A stretch of DNA of 64,000 nucleotides from Bryopsis sp. KO-2023 (taxonomy: Eukaryota; Chlorophyta; Ulvophyceae; Bryopsidales; Bryopsidaceae): contig BSYQ01000007.1 in NCBI GenBank assembly GCA_030272585.1, forward strand, positions 5,770,001 to 5,834,000. The letters are read 5' to 3'. Shown in pieces: positions 24,731 to 36,645 of the stretch; position 1 is the first letter of the stretch; each line of letters opens with the position of its first letter. The position numbers and the translations under genes were made by a program. The notes beneath the pieces are model-generated. The model was not told the DNA's origin, made no database searches, and saw only the letters and a list, made by a program, of their open reading frames with translations.

Positions 24731-26782
24731 TTAAAATTGAAGGCCTCCTTCACGCGCACCATCGGCCAGCGCCTGTCATGAAGCAAAATTACATGAGTCA
24801 GCATGGCCTGGAGTACAAAAAACTCAACAAAATTGATCATGACTAACCAGCATATTAACTGGACTGGGAACAATGAGCACCAAAATGAATATCTGTCACT
24901 TCAATGGACAGAAAATCAGACAGTGAACGACCTGGCCTCCACTGATTCTACCCTTTTTGAACTGGTGGTTTTGTGTTGATCCAAAAGTATGTACCAGATG
25001 GTGAATGCTACTCTGTTCTTCTTTGGGAGCTTTATTGAGTGAACGATTGATTATATGATGCAAAAACATATGAATAAATCGCGTGTAGACCTCACCTTGA
25101 CCCTCCCGTGGTACATGTAGCCACCCCTGTCGAACGCAACCTTTTCGACACCCTTGTCTTTGCACTTTTCTGCAACTGATTTGCCCACCTTGAACGCAGC
25201 ATCCTTTGGAACACCCAGCACAACAAAATCACTTTCAGCAAGGTGAAAAGACAGAGGGAAAAAGCGGCTTTTGGACCTTCCAGAAAATAACACTCAGGAC
25301 CAGCTACCCCAGCAAAAAACACACACAGGTCGAGAAAATGTGTCATCGTTTAATTCTCTTTTTGGTGTCAAAGCTCCCAAAAATAAGGAGCGAACGAAAA
25401 AAATAGATCTGCATATTCTTAGATGTCGAAAAAAAAGGAAATGATAAAACAATGCGTTTTGATATTTGATGGATGGGAACCTTGGTTGCTCCATTTCCAT
25501 CAATGGCCTCTTTCACTTCTCGGACAACTGTGGAGGCGGAAGCCAGAGTGTGGCCCACAGAGTCATCGATAACCTGCACGATCCAAAGGGACTATTTATT
25601 TAATTATGTATAAATGACTTTCACAATATGAGTGGGGGAACGAACAACATACATGTGTGCAAACATTTCATGGACAATTTTTCCAGGGAACATTGCTGGC
25701 ATTCTCTGCAGCATGGACTGTGATGACTAAAACCAAACATTGCACACTTGCTTGGACATCAGACATGATCATATTTTGTCTGTTTTTTTAGCCCAGAGAA
25801 AAAAATGTTGAGAGAAGCTCCAATGATATCATCGATTTGGATTGTGATGATTATGATATGGATTTGGAGAAGAGGAAATAGAACCACAAAGACTAACTTT
25901 GCAAACACCATTTTTTTTCACACTCGTACAGCGAAAAAATAAATATAAAAAAATAAACTAGCTGTATATATATATATAGCAGCCCATATCATTCGATATG
26001 TCAGGGATGCGCAAATACCTGTGCATAAATATGGTCGTTTGATCGGTAGACGCACAATCTTGGTCGCTCGGTGGTGCCAGTAAGCTGTTACACACAGCAT
26101 AAATATCAGGGAACTGCTTACAATTCAGCTAGCACACATTCACTTTATTTCCCAACCCTTCCAAATACGATTGATTAAGGCCATTTTTGTTGAAGATATT
26201 CTCTCGACTGCCCCCAAAGTCCATTGAGAGGTTTCCTCCAAACATTTATTGAACCCAGAGTAGACCCCAGAGGTTGCACAACCACATTGGCCTCTTGCTG
26301 TAAAGCATCCACGACCTGGCGATATATTGACAGCATTTATATATATATACCTACATAGATACCTTTTGCCTCAATCTTCGGTGTCTGATTTGTCTCGCCT
26401 CGTTTCTGGAAATCTCCTTTTTAGCAACGATCAGCTTGGAGGGCGCTGTATCCAAGATACACAAATTCTCACAAATTCTTCAAAAGTGAAACCCATTCTT
26501 GGGGGAAGGGAGGGGGGAAGAGCTCCTGGTTTGGTTTTAGGTTTATTTCGTGTTAAAGAAAAACAAAAAAGTTGAGAGTGGGGGCGAACAACTACAAAGA
26601 ATGGTTTCGGTGTCTTTTTCGTTTCGAAATGACTGAGGGAGCCGGCGCTCTCTGTGAAAAAAAACACCAATAGTTGACGGGAGGATACCTGGGGTGGGAG
26701 CGCGACGAGAAGGGGTGGACGTGATAGTCTTTGGCACAGCCCGCAGGCCTTGGAAAGTGGCAAAGCAAGAGCGCTCCATCAT
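24731..26782 (-). CDS. rpl18: Plastid ribosomal protein uL18c
   Basis: This 5S-rRNA-binding protein of the large ribosomal subunit is nucleus-encoded and plastid-targeted. Six exons on the minus strand join in frame: 26689-26782, 26363-26445, 26019-26084, 25481-25573, 25096-25203 and 24731-24772, giving about 161 residues. Exon 1 encodes a transit-like leader ([19 protein letters not shown]) without a signal peptide. Bacterial-type uL18 blocks follow: [76 protein letters not shown] and ALADGARE ending GLQF. One donor (after GNGATK) is a weak GTTCCC, but the protein joins cleanly there. A mitochondrial destination cannot be fully excluded. The gene is head-to-head with the TsaE-type gene. Confidence 0.93.
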
Positions 26783-26986
26783 ATGTGCCGTTGGCGACCC
26801 CAAAAAACACCACGAGAGAATGCGCCAGCCACCGACAAGAGCGATTCGCTTTGGGAGGAAAATTTAACACTTGTGACCACTTTATTCAGCCGCCGCCCGA
26901 CATAGCCACCGCACGTCATCAATGCGGAATTTCGAATCGAAGGATGGACAGAAAATAAACACGATCTGCGACGGGAAAAAAGAGTA
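26783..26986. promoter_or_regulatory. Shared 204-bp region between divergent uL18c and TsaE genes
   Basis: The two ATGs lie 204 bases apart on opposite strands, so both 5' untranslated regions and promoters must share this interval. No clear TATA-like box was seen. A bidirectional promoter is inferred from spacing. Confidence 0.5.
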
Positions 26987-28945
26987 ATGGCTTGTGTGTC
27001 GTTGCCAGGGCAAAACACGGGCTTCCTTCGAAGTGCGCTGCGATTCAGATCGAGTCGCTTTGCGACCGCTTCTTGTTTGAAAGACGACCACAAGCAAGTG
27101 TTCGTATGTCCGACTGAGGAATCCACTGCCCAAGTGGCGGCTTTGTTCGGAAAGCGCCTCAGAGAAGGGGATTGTTATTGCCTGTATGGCGATGTTGGCG
27201 CGGGAAAGAGCGTTTTCAGGTGGGTTTGAACAAACGCAAGGATAGCTGGATCACGTGATGCTGGATTCGAAATGTGATATGCATGTTGTTGGATTTCCAT
27301 CATTCGACCTGCATGGATCTAGGGACAGCTTTCGAGAAATTGATGGAATATCTGTACAGAAAAAATGACTGATTGCAGACAAGGCAGTAGAGCGATTCGA
27401 CACTTGTGTGATGCCCCTGTTAAATCTGAGAGATTTTTTTTTTCAGCATCATCAACATTTGATACTTTTTTGTCTTGGGGGTTGATTCAGCCGTGGATTC
27501 ATAAGAGCAGCATGCGATGATGAATATTTGCCGGTTCCATCCCCTACCTATCTACTTCAAAATATTTATGATGACATAGAAGGTTGGTTGTGTTTTACTG
27601 ACGTTACAACCACCACCCATTAAAAAAAAATCATAGACATATCCAACCCGATCTGAATAAGACAGTCAACAAGATAGAACCAAAAAATAATAATAAGGAA
27701 TATAGTATATTGTTTGCATATAGTGGATTTTCCACTTGGATGGAGATTGAATCATGTATCAAACATCAACGTAACCCTTAAGAAATTTGTTGCTTTTGTT
27801 TTCCCCACTCTGGTGTGTGAAGAAACCAAACAGTGATAAAATATGAATCTGTTTTGGTCGAGTCTTTGAGCAGCTTTTTCTTGTGTATGCATTTTCTACT
27901 TCCAACAGGGATCCCACTGCATCATTTCGACTTGTATCGATTGTCTAAATCGCAAGACATGGGCAGGCTATCTCTACCGACTTCATTTTCAACTGCCGTT
28001 TCCTTGATCGAATGGGCAGGCCGTCTGGGTAGAAGAGCCCCTGATGCAAGAATGGATGTTGGATTTTCAGTACTTCCCAAGGTTTGTGGATTTTCCACAG
28101 TTGTATTGACCGAACAGTCCCTCTAGTTGCTTGAAATTGGTAAAAATCAAATAAAATCAATAGAACACTATATACACTGTATGGAACACGGGCAGAAACT
28201 GCTTTGTGCTGTAAACTGGACAGGGGAAAAGATGAAAACGAAACAGAAGTATTTTCGGCATTCTTCGCGAGAAGGGGTGGATACTGCTTATTCTTTTTTG
28301 AAGTTTTCTTTAATCTGCACTTCAGGATCTGAGAAAATCGTGGCTTCAAAATGGTATTTTGCCAGGGCGGTTTTCCAAATACAAGGAAACCCAGGCGGAT
28401 CAATATTGTGACGATGACTGGCGATTGCTGAGATTTGTTCCGCATGGAAAAAGGCACCATCAAATCTTAGATACCATTCTACAGCATATCTCAGAATCAC
28501 AGCCCCCTCCACAAACAGGTGATCTACAAAATACACAAGGGTAATTCAATCTTTTCCATAATTGAATTAATCCAGACGATGATGTTTTAGAAAATCGACT
28601 TTCAACCAAATCAAAAAAAAGGGGAAAAAAAATCCTGATGTGCTGAGGGTATGTCTACAATTTGGAAAACGATTTATCTTCTCTTTTAGTCTGATTCATT
28701 GTTTTCCACAGGTTTCTTGTTTTAGTGAGAATCAGATTACTATTGAAGATAGGCAATTAGCCCAGGTCACAAGTGCCTTGACCCTTTTTTTCCCCAATGT
28801 TTTTATATCTCGTTTTGATGCAATGCCTCGACTTGTGGTGCTTATAGAATGTCCTTTGCCTGCAGATTTCACCTGGCTGTCGCCTGAGACCTTGCCGCTG
28901 GCTGAAGAAGTGCTTGATGAATGTTTCACATTGAAGGATTTGTAA
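26987..28945 (+). CDS. tsaE: TsaE-type tRNA threonylcarbamoyladenosine ATPase with C-terminal extension
   Basis: TsaE (YjeE) is the ATPase that supports TsaB/TsaD in making t6A at position 37 of ANN-decoding tRNAs in bacteria and organelles. Five exons join in frame: 26987-27219, 27491-27582, 27909-28081, 28326-28540 and 28726-28945, giving about 310 residues. The leader is basic and organelle-like. Walker A is LYGDVGAGKS (residues 67-76), followed by SRGFIRAAC, VPSPTYLL, the family's HHFDLYRL and a Walker-B-like LIEWAGRLG. The usual TsaE fold ends near LLRFVPHGKRHHQIL. About 100 further residues follow (QITIEDRQLAQVTSAL ... LDECFTLKDL) that bacterial TsaE lacks. The join of exons 4 and 5 rests on matching phase only. 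Location in plastid or mitochondrion is inferred. Confidence 0.88.
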
Positions 28946-29429
28946 AGATTTAGTTGTTCTTGTGGTTCTGAAGAAGATTGCATTTTTGTCTTTTATAAAA
29001 GAATAAATGCTGATTGGATTATGAATGATTCTCACCCCCAAATGTTGAGCTAAATCTCAACAAAGGAGATGCAACCCCACTCAGGACCATCTAGAAATAT
29101 CCTCGATTGAATCAGGTGGTGCTGTTTGTCATAAATCCAGTGATAATCCAACAATCCAGTAATAAATCCAACTCACAGATTTGCTCAGGGGCAGGTGAAC
29201 AAATGAATTTTGAACAACAATCACTCCAATAAAAGTTTGAGGTGAACAGTCAGCGATTCTGATCCTTCCCTTCAAAGCAGGCCATCTAGAATGGTTGCTG
29301 TTGGTTTCTCCAAATGTCTGCTGCAGGAATTCACGATTTGTGCATGCTGGGGTGGGGGTGGGGGGTGTAACGTTCGATTTCTATCGTTCATTCCGCCGCG
29401 TGATTTCCTTTCGGGAAAAGACGGCCTGG
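28946..29429. other. Region between TsaE and RAP-domain genes
   Basis: Probable 3' untranslated region of the TsaE gene followed by the 5' flank of the RAP gene. A G-rich stretch lies at 29349-29368. An ATG at 29291 opens a short frame that does not continue into the RAP exons. Confidence 0.4.
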
Positions 29430-32420
29430 ATGCTCAGATTTTCGAGTCACTGTATCCAGCCATGGACCAAGCCGCAAACTCTACATCGTGCTCTCGTTTT
29501 CCTGGTGAGATCGATCGCTCTTGCCGCATAAAGTGATAAATGAACATGTGGGGCAATGAAAGCAGTACTTTTGCCACCCTTTTTTTTTCTTGGATATGTT
29601 TTCTGGGGGAAGAGTCGATCAGAGTTTCAGAATTTGTGGCTTTGAAGCCTGTCTGCCATGCATTTGCACAAATCGTGAGAAGAGGTTGCTTTCAGTGGAT
29701 TGAAGTATGTGTGTGTATGTCTTATTATTATTGTTGCATTATATCTCTGGCTGGCGACCTCCAGGAAATATCACAATGTTAGATAATGGGACGGTCGCAG
29801 GAATGATTGGAACTTTATGATTATCTTTTTTCTCTTACTGGAAGAGCAAAACGCCAATGTTGATGTCCATTGGTTTGCTGGGGCCAACAGGATTGAGGAA
29901 TTGGACCTTATGGCATTTTGTTACAGAGAGAAGAGTCCTCCAAAAGTGGGGTTGGGTCTGACAGAGCAAATGCTCCAAAAAACAACAAGAAGAAAAAGAG
30001 CGTGGCCAGATCAAGGACAAGAAATCCAGATGTCCTCAAGAAGCCCAAGCTGGAATTCAGACGGAGGGTGCCAATCGGTCGATCAGAAGCATATGTCGAC
30101 TTCCTGTTCAAATTGGCCAAAGTTCCTAGAGAAACGGGGGTAAAACCGAAGGCCGGTGAATTGCACAGAGTCGTGACTATGTGCTTGGAGACATTGCCTT
30201 CGGTTCCTGGACAGACTGTTGTGGATGCCGTTCTGTCATGTTCAAAATTGGGGTATGTGGAGAAACGCGTCACAGAGGCCATTCAAAAGGAAGTCCGGCG
30301 ATCATTGGCCACATTGACCAAAATAGACGAAAGCATCGACCCCAACCATCTGGCAAAAATCCGAAACAGGCCCCCGATCGATCCGGGAATGCTGATAGAT
30401 TCCAAACGATCATGGGCTGTGTTGGCTTCCATTTCGGACGCGCTGGGGTTAGTTTCACGAAGGTTCAAAGCTGCCCTCGTCGGATGCTTGAGAAGTATAA
30501 GGGACAGCTTGCCCACAGCCCATGTGCCTGCATTGGCTTTGAATGAAAACTCGTCCATTGATGCAATGCGGAAAATGGCTGCAAGGGCTCAAAGATATCA
30601 ATGGAGGGGAATGATACAGTACCACCCCAAGCCATCACTGGGGTCGTCAGAATACAACCCCAATACAGCGTTTCTTTATCAAAGTCTGCAGGGTGTGGTG
30701 CCAGTCCTGGACGCAATCTTGGCTCGGCTGAATCCCCCTGTAATACCTCATCGACAGGGCAGTCTCCCCAATCCAAATTTAGCTGAGATGCAGGCCAAGT
30801 CATTGGAAATAGAACGAAAAGGGGGTCGAGGTTTGTTTTCTGAAAACCAGCTGGTTTCGCTGTTGCAATCTTTGAGCATGGCTCGGCATTTCGACATGGA
30901 GTTGATCAATGATGTGCTATTGCACCTGTTGGCTAGAGCAAGGACCTCTGAAGACTCGATTGGTGGGCTGATTGAGGCTCTGTATTCCTGTGCCAGACTG
31001 GGGTACTACCACCCTGAGCTTGTTCACAGGGTTTTGAATCCGTTGATAAAAGCGGGAGGCTGGAGATTGGTTCGCGTGCCAGACGATGCTGGGAAGGTGT
31101 TATGGTCTCTGAGTGTTTTCAATCTGGCAACCCCTGAACTGTTGGAGGCCGGGGCCGATCGGATGCGGCGGCTAGGGAAAAGAGGAGGGAAATTCTCAAC
31201 GATTCAGCGGAGGCAGCTGGCCCAAGTGAGTCTTTCATTGGCACCAGCAGAAGATTCAAGATCTGAGCTATCCAGGAGAACGCCACCCACAGTCCAAGTG
31301 AACATGTTTATGTCAGACTGAACTGTGGTTTACATTGGTGCAGCTGAGAATCTGCTGATAAGGCCCACAGACTTGTACAAGCTTTTAGTCACTTATGTAG
31401 ACTCCATTTCCATTTCCATTTCTGGATCACTCTTATTGCACATATTTTCCATGTGTAATAAGTACTATCTTTTGTTTCATGTTGTTAATACTTTGCCGTC
31501 TTTGCTTCTTAGGTTCGGGCAGTGGTGGGAGGGAACTCAGAAAAATTCGAAAATTGCAACAAGCTGTTGAGGAAGTGGTTTGAAACCGCCCACACCACAG
31601 GCTCCACGTTTCAAGAAAGCGTTTCCAGTTTGATGAAAAAAATGGGGTATAAGTTTCAAAAAGAAGTTCGACTGGGCCGAGGCCTAGCCACAGTGGACAT
31701 CGCCTTGGTCAAATACAACGTGGTGATCGAGGCCGATGGCCCAGCGCATTACTCCAGCAATCTGGTGGAGGGAAAGCCCATGTTGATGGGGGGCACCAAG
31801 CTGAGAAATGATGTTATCCGCTCATTAGGATGGGAGGTGAGTTTCCGATGGACGGTACTTTTTTGACTTCTCTCTCATTTGTTTTGCCAATGTATTGCAT
31901 CAAGGCTGAAAATCCCGTCCAGCCCGATCTCCTCCATTTGTGTAGACTTTATTTTTTTATTTTTTCAAACGGAATGGAAAGTTGATAGAGAAAGACTCGG
32001 ATCATGTACTGGCGTCAGCCTCGGGTGGGAATAAATGAAGCCTCTATTTGAATGATTTCTTTATGGTTTCTTCATGCTTGTTCCTTGTTTAGAAACAGGC
32101 TATTTGTTCCGTTTTCATGGCCACGATCAAGTTTTCACAATCAACCTCATTCTATCTTCATTTTCAACTTTTCTTGCACCCTTCACTCGCACATATTATA
32201 GGCGAAGTAGATCCCTGTGTGATGACTCTTTTGTTGTTCTGTTCTGATGATTGATCAACAGCTCTGGTCTTGTGTGTAGGTTATCAATGTCCCTTTCTTT
32301 GAATGGGAGGAGCTATTGCCCCAAGATCGGCCAGCCTACATGGAAAGGAAGCTGAGCCCTGTGTGCAAACTGGATTCTGTGACCGAGGAGCAAAAGCCAC
32401 CTTCAGAAATTTCATCCTGA
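29430..32420 (+). CDS. RAP-domain organellar RNA-binding protein
   Basis: RAP-domain proteins act in organelle RNA processing and translation in algae, plants and apicomplexans. Proposed exons are 29430-29504 (a transit-like leader, least certain), 29927-31225, 31513-31836 and 32280-32420, all in compatible phase 0, giving about 612 residues. The long exon has a basic start (KNNKKKKSVARSRTR), then helical segments such as ENQLVSLLQSLSMARHF and IGGLIEALYSCARLGYY, like the helical repeats usually found upstream of RAP. The RAP domain is at the C-terminus: KEVRLGRGLATVDIALVKYN, VVIEADGPAHY, GGTKLRNDVIRSLGWEVINV and PFFEWEELLPQ. This fold is endonuclease-like; the acidic and Lys pattern (D-x-A, E-A-D-G) is kept. 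The true first exon could be elsewhere in 29291-29926. Confidence 0.85.
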
Positions 32421-33592
32421 GCATTAAAAAGGGTCACCAACGAATTGGAAAAGCTTGGCTCTGTGCTAAACTGGGTTCAAGTGTCATAGTTTTCAGGATA
32501 GGATTGTGGACAAGCAAAGTTAGTATGACCACTTAGTCATCATAAATCTGTAATAGTTTCTGTTCTTTTTAATAGAAAACTCTTAATGAGTTTAACGGAC
32601 CTTAATCTCATTACAAATTCCTTGTGAAGAACATTGATCAAGATTCCTTTCCAAGTGCAAATTTCCCAGCACGTCTGCCCATGCACTCATCCCCCTGCCA
32701 AAAAAAAAAAGAAAAATACTTTTCCTTCCTTCCCTCCCTTTCCCCTCTCACCCCCTGGTTGCAGAGCCTAGCAATTCATTTTTTGGTTCCCTCCTGAGAA
32801 ATGCGCTCTGACGCATTTTTCGGCCATCCAAAATGAACATTAAAAAAAAACATACACAAAAAACAAACACAATCACGTTTTCCTTCCCCCAATTTTTTTC
32901 TCTGTAAAATTTCTTTGAAGAGAAATCAAATACCCCTTTACATTCATAAGAGAATTTCTTTTTTCCTTTCTTTTTTTTTCCTTTTAGACCCTCCTTGTAA
33001 CAATTCACTTGACTAGATTCTGAACGGAACGCAGAGTCCACGCTTCTAGCAAGTAAGCAACAACCAAAAAAAAAAAACTCACAAAAAAAGATGAAACTGA
33101 AACAAAAAGAAGTGGCCGATCATCCATCAAACCTAAGTTACCTCCAAACAAAGGATAATAATCCTAAATAAAAAACCACCATACTTTTGTCGATGTGTAT
33201 CCGCAGTATATTAAAAAAAAATGCATATCACGAGATTGTGTCACCAAACACAAATATGGCGAGCTGGAATTCTGAAACCACCTATGTCCTGTCCAAAAAC
33301 CCCCAAAAACAGGTGCATCAAAAAAACCCCTGGTCGAAGAAACCCCCTTCTGCTAATAATGGGAAACATACATCAAACGCTAACATAATGGAGAACTAGA
33401 TGATCATAGAGTGTTGCCATTGTTCTGGTGCAGAAAACAAAGTGGTGCTTCGCGCATCTCGTTTTTCTGTTTTCATCAGGAATTTTTTTTTCCTGGCTTC
33501 GTTTTTCTGCACAGATGCCAAATTGGACAAGAAGAGTTGACTTTTCTAAGAATGAAAAAGGAAAAAACAAGTTCATTCAAGTTTGGATTCTG
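32421..33592. other. AT-rich gene-free region
   Basis: This convergent region has many A and T runs (for example around 32701, 32840 and 33066). No exon, RNA gene or transposon signature was recognised. Confidence 0.5.
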
Positions 33593-34282
33593 CTATTGGG
33601 CATCGCCCTTCAGCAGTCTCCTCGAACTCCCTGGAGTTCCTGGCAAGTCGAGCAGTGCTTCGCCGACATCGTGCCCAAACTGGTAGTCGGGAGGCAACCC
33701 GACTACTTCAGCGGACGTTTCGCAGGGGCACTCGCCCTCGCATTCAAGCGCGACGCGGCGACAAGTGCGAGCGCAATCGTTCAAATATTGCTTGCCGTCG
33801 ACACCACACACGGGATCCTCGACGGTTGGGCAGAGGCACACATGCGTCGGCCCTGAGTAACAGGCACAACGTTGGTGAGTCCTCCCACCTCCACGCATAT
33901 GCCGCGCGCAAGTGAGACGGAAACGTGAGTTTTGTCAATAATGGAAAGGCGTCACAAGCAAGCACTACTGTAAACTCAGCCCGCGGCGTGCTTACGTCTG
34001 CTAAGGTGAAGCTCTTTGAAAGTTTCTGCTGCCTCGTCGCCCAATTTTTTTCTTATCACTGCAGACACAACGAAATAACAGCTCTCAAATGACACAACAT
34101 AGTACCGAGACTATCTGCGAGAGTGGGGCATGGTCAAGGCATGGCAAGGTTCCTCCGCCAAAAATACAGTTCTCGAGGTTTTTCCGACATGGTACCGCAC
34201 CTGCTTCTTGCTCGGCGACGGAGTCGGCTTGTGCCGATACCGCGCACAAGACAAAAACGCAGGTCCACAGATAAAACAGCAT
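33593..34282 (-). CDS. Secreted Kazal-type serine protease inhibitor
   Basis: Two minus-strand exons, 34201-34282 and 33593-33888, join in phase to about 125 residues. The ATG at 34282 starts a signal peptide (MLFYLWTCVFVLCAVSAQA). The second exon holds one Cys-rich Kazal-like domain: CLCPTVEDPVCGVDGKQYLN followed by DCARTCRRVALECEGECPC. The PVCGVDGxxYxNxC core is the Kazal signature; the inhibitory loop precedes PVCG. A further Cys pair lies upstream (RCACYSG). The short tail (SSRRLLKGDAQ) has no recognised domain. Proteases such as the subtilase at 59.7-63.0 kb are possible partners only by class. The splice join rests on frame and phase. Confidence 0.8.
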
Positions 34283-35189
34283 TGAAATTTAAACACAGAG
34301 TGAGCTTAGCTTGGAGCAGCTAAAGTAACATGGTTCGTGAGTGACAGGAAGAAAGGATAAATGGCCCAGCAACCAGGCCCCACGTGTTCGATCACGTGTC
34401 ACGCATAAACCTTCTGCCTCTGCAAAACGCAGCGAACTTTTCGGCCTCCAACATGAAACTTGGGCCTTCCGCATTCCATGATATTCTCTGGAGGTGAAGT
34501 TCCCCGATATCATGAATTGTTCTCAATCCATCGATCTGCTGGCATCCGTCGAACAAATTTGGCGGTACCGCAATACGAGGCGCTCGACCAAGGGCGCGAA
34601 AGACGTGCATCAATGACTGGATTACATATCCACACCACCACTCTTGACAGTCTCCCACACTCAGAGCAGACAACAAAGCTCCTCCATTCGACTTGCACCC
34701 CCCACCAAATTAAAATTTTCTATCTACTTTTTTTCCAGATCATGTGTACTTCCCCAAAATCGTCTAATTCCAGCAAGCCCTTGTGCATTTGCCATGAAGA
34801 AAAACAACGAAACCTATGACAAAAATGGAACAAAAGCTGCCAGATGAAATGACCAAAGCAAAAAATAATAATAAAATACCCCCCCCCTCCTCAAAACTTG
34901 CACTGAACTTAAGTATCCTCAACAATCAGCAACAGTGAGCATCCTTTCGATGCTCAGAAAAAATAATAATACGTCATTATCGATCACAAGGGAGCATGAA
35001 AACATGGTGAGAAGAACATTAACCAGATGTTCCGAGGTGGTGTGCTGTTTTTCTGGCAACCATCACCAACAGCAATGATCACTCCCTTGGATTTCAAGTC
35101 ATTCTGGACAAACTGCAAGACAAACCAAACCACTCTCTGAACACATCTCTTGCTTTTTGGATGGGTTTGCCTTGATCCCTGTGGTTTCG
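34283..35189. other. Gene-free region left of the unrecognised gene
   Basis: Several short frames are open on both strands, but none has a recognisable domain or paired splice sites. A C-run lies at 34880-34888. No other feature is seen. Confidence 0.4.
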
Positions 35190-36078
35190 TCAGATTTCAT
35201 CGTCCCAGTTGTAATCCTCAGGGTACGGCGGAATCGGCCAATCCGCGAAGTCTTCACACGGCCCAGATTTTGTGTAAAACACACCCCTTCTAGAGTCCTG
35301 CCACCGAACAATCATGGACCTCATTTTGCGGAGGAGTGGCGCTCGACGCCAAAATACAGTTGTTGGGCGTCCTTCGCTGCTCTTGCTGGTGCTCGACGAG
35401 TTCCTCGATATGGCTCTGGGAGATGGTCTGGTGTCTATTTTTCCTGTGGTAGTCAGAGAGGGATGGCTCGTGCTCTTGAGGAGAGAAAGGCTTCTTGAGA
35501 GCCAACGTCTGTAACTAATCAACACAGGACACGAAGACTACTCGCCTAACCAGTGCTGCACTCTAACTCGTACCGTGCCACTTAGATTCCCAGGTCCACC
35601 TAAGGACGTCATATGCTTGCAGACTGAGAATCCGCTCCGCGTCGACAGCGACCCAAGGTGAAACGTAGGTGGGCATCGTGCCTTCGTGGAGAACCATTAT
35701 TGACTCTTTGTAGAGAAGGAGGTTGCCCTTCCCGTGCTGCTGCACCAATGGGCGTGTCCGTCGCTGGACCTTGAAATGTGCGCCCTTCACGAATGCAAAG
35801 GACGATCAAGTTAAGTTTGTTCGTCATTGATTCTGCAGCCATGTGGCTAAGTTGACTCGCTTGCCACTAAAGTTGAGTTCCACGGCTGCAAAAATGTGTA
35901 GTTTCTGGCACGGGCTGTGTAAGAGAATTCGGGTCCGTCTCGACCAGCTTACGACGAGGGATGCCGTGACACAACCCAACCCGAATTTATGACACACATC
36001 TGCCCTACACAACACAGCACAGCCCAACTGTACACTAGGTTCACCCACTTCGATGGACTGGGCGAACTGCAGATCCAT
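35190..36078 (-). CDS. Unrecognised protein, exon chain partly supported
   Basis: The firmest part is the join of an exon ending at 35600 (donor GTGGAC) to a final exon 35190-35508. The phases match and the frame then runs to a stop. The upstream exon reads KVQRRTRPLVQQHGKGNLLL and then PTYVSPWVAVDAERILSLQ. The final exon has a Ser/Arg-rich stretch and an acidic end (PPYPEDYNWDDEI). A likely start is the ATG at 36078 (MDLQFAQSIEVGE), reaching the rest through one or two short introns that I could not fix. Estimated length is about 220 residues. No family is recognised. The middle is basic and beta-rich, as in RNA- or membrane-associated small proteins, but function is unknown. Confidence 0.45.
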
Positions 36079-36645
36079 CTCGGATGTTACGTGAGGGCTA
36101 CTAAAACGCGAACTGGTGTGGTGTGCTGCCTGCAAGCTTATTCGTGATCTGCACCTGATCAGGGATAGGAATAAGAATATCCTTGCCAAATATCCTGCGA
36201 GTGTTGTGTGCAGAGGTTCCCATGGTTCCAAATCTTGTAATTTGTAATTGAAGTTGGGGCTGCTTTGGAAAGGACCACCACAAGATGAAAAGGCCAAATT
36301 TATTTATTTGGGGTCACGAAAATGCAAGAAAATACACTGGGAAGACAGCAGGCGTGGTCGTGATGGCAATGAATTTATTCCCCCTACCCTTACAAAAAAA
36401 GCATTCCTTTGCTCCCTGTGCAAAACAACGGGATATAAGACACACAAAAAAATCAAAATGTGAGCTTAAAAAGACGTTCCCTACACCACAGTGTGATAAA
36501 TCAATCCCCTAGCATTTCCCACAGGCTGGTTAAATCCAGAACAGGCAAGACCCCCCCTACTTGCTAGCATCCTGCAGAAAACCAGAAGAGAACAGTGTGT
36601 GAGTTTCCCTAGTCACCTGCCAATCCTTTTCCACCTTTCTGTTGA
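36079..36645. other. Region between two minus-strand genes
   Basis: Holds the 3' untranslated region of the helical-repeat gene and the promoter side of the unrecognised gene. No supported feature. Confidence 0.4.
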
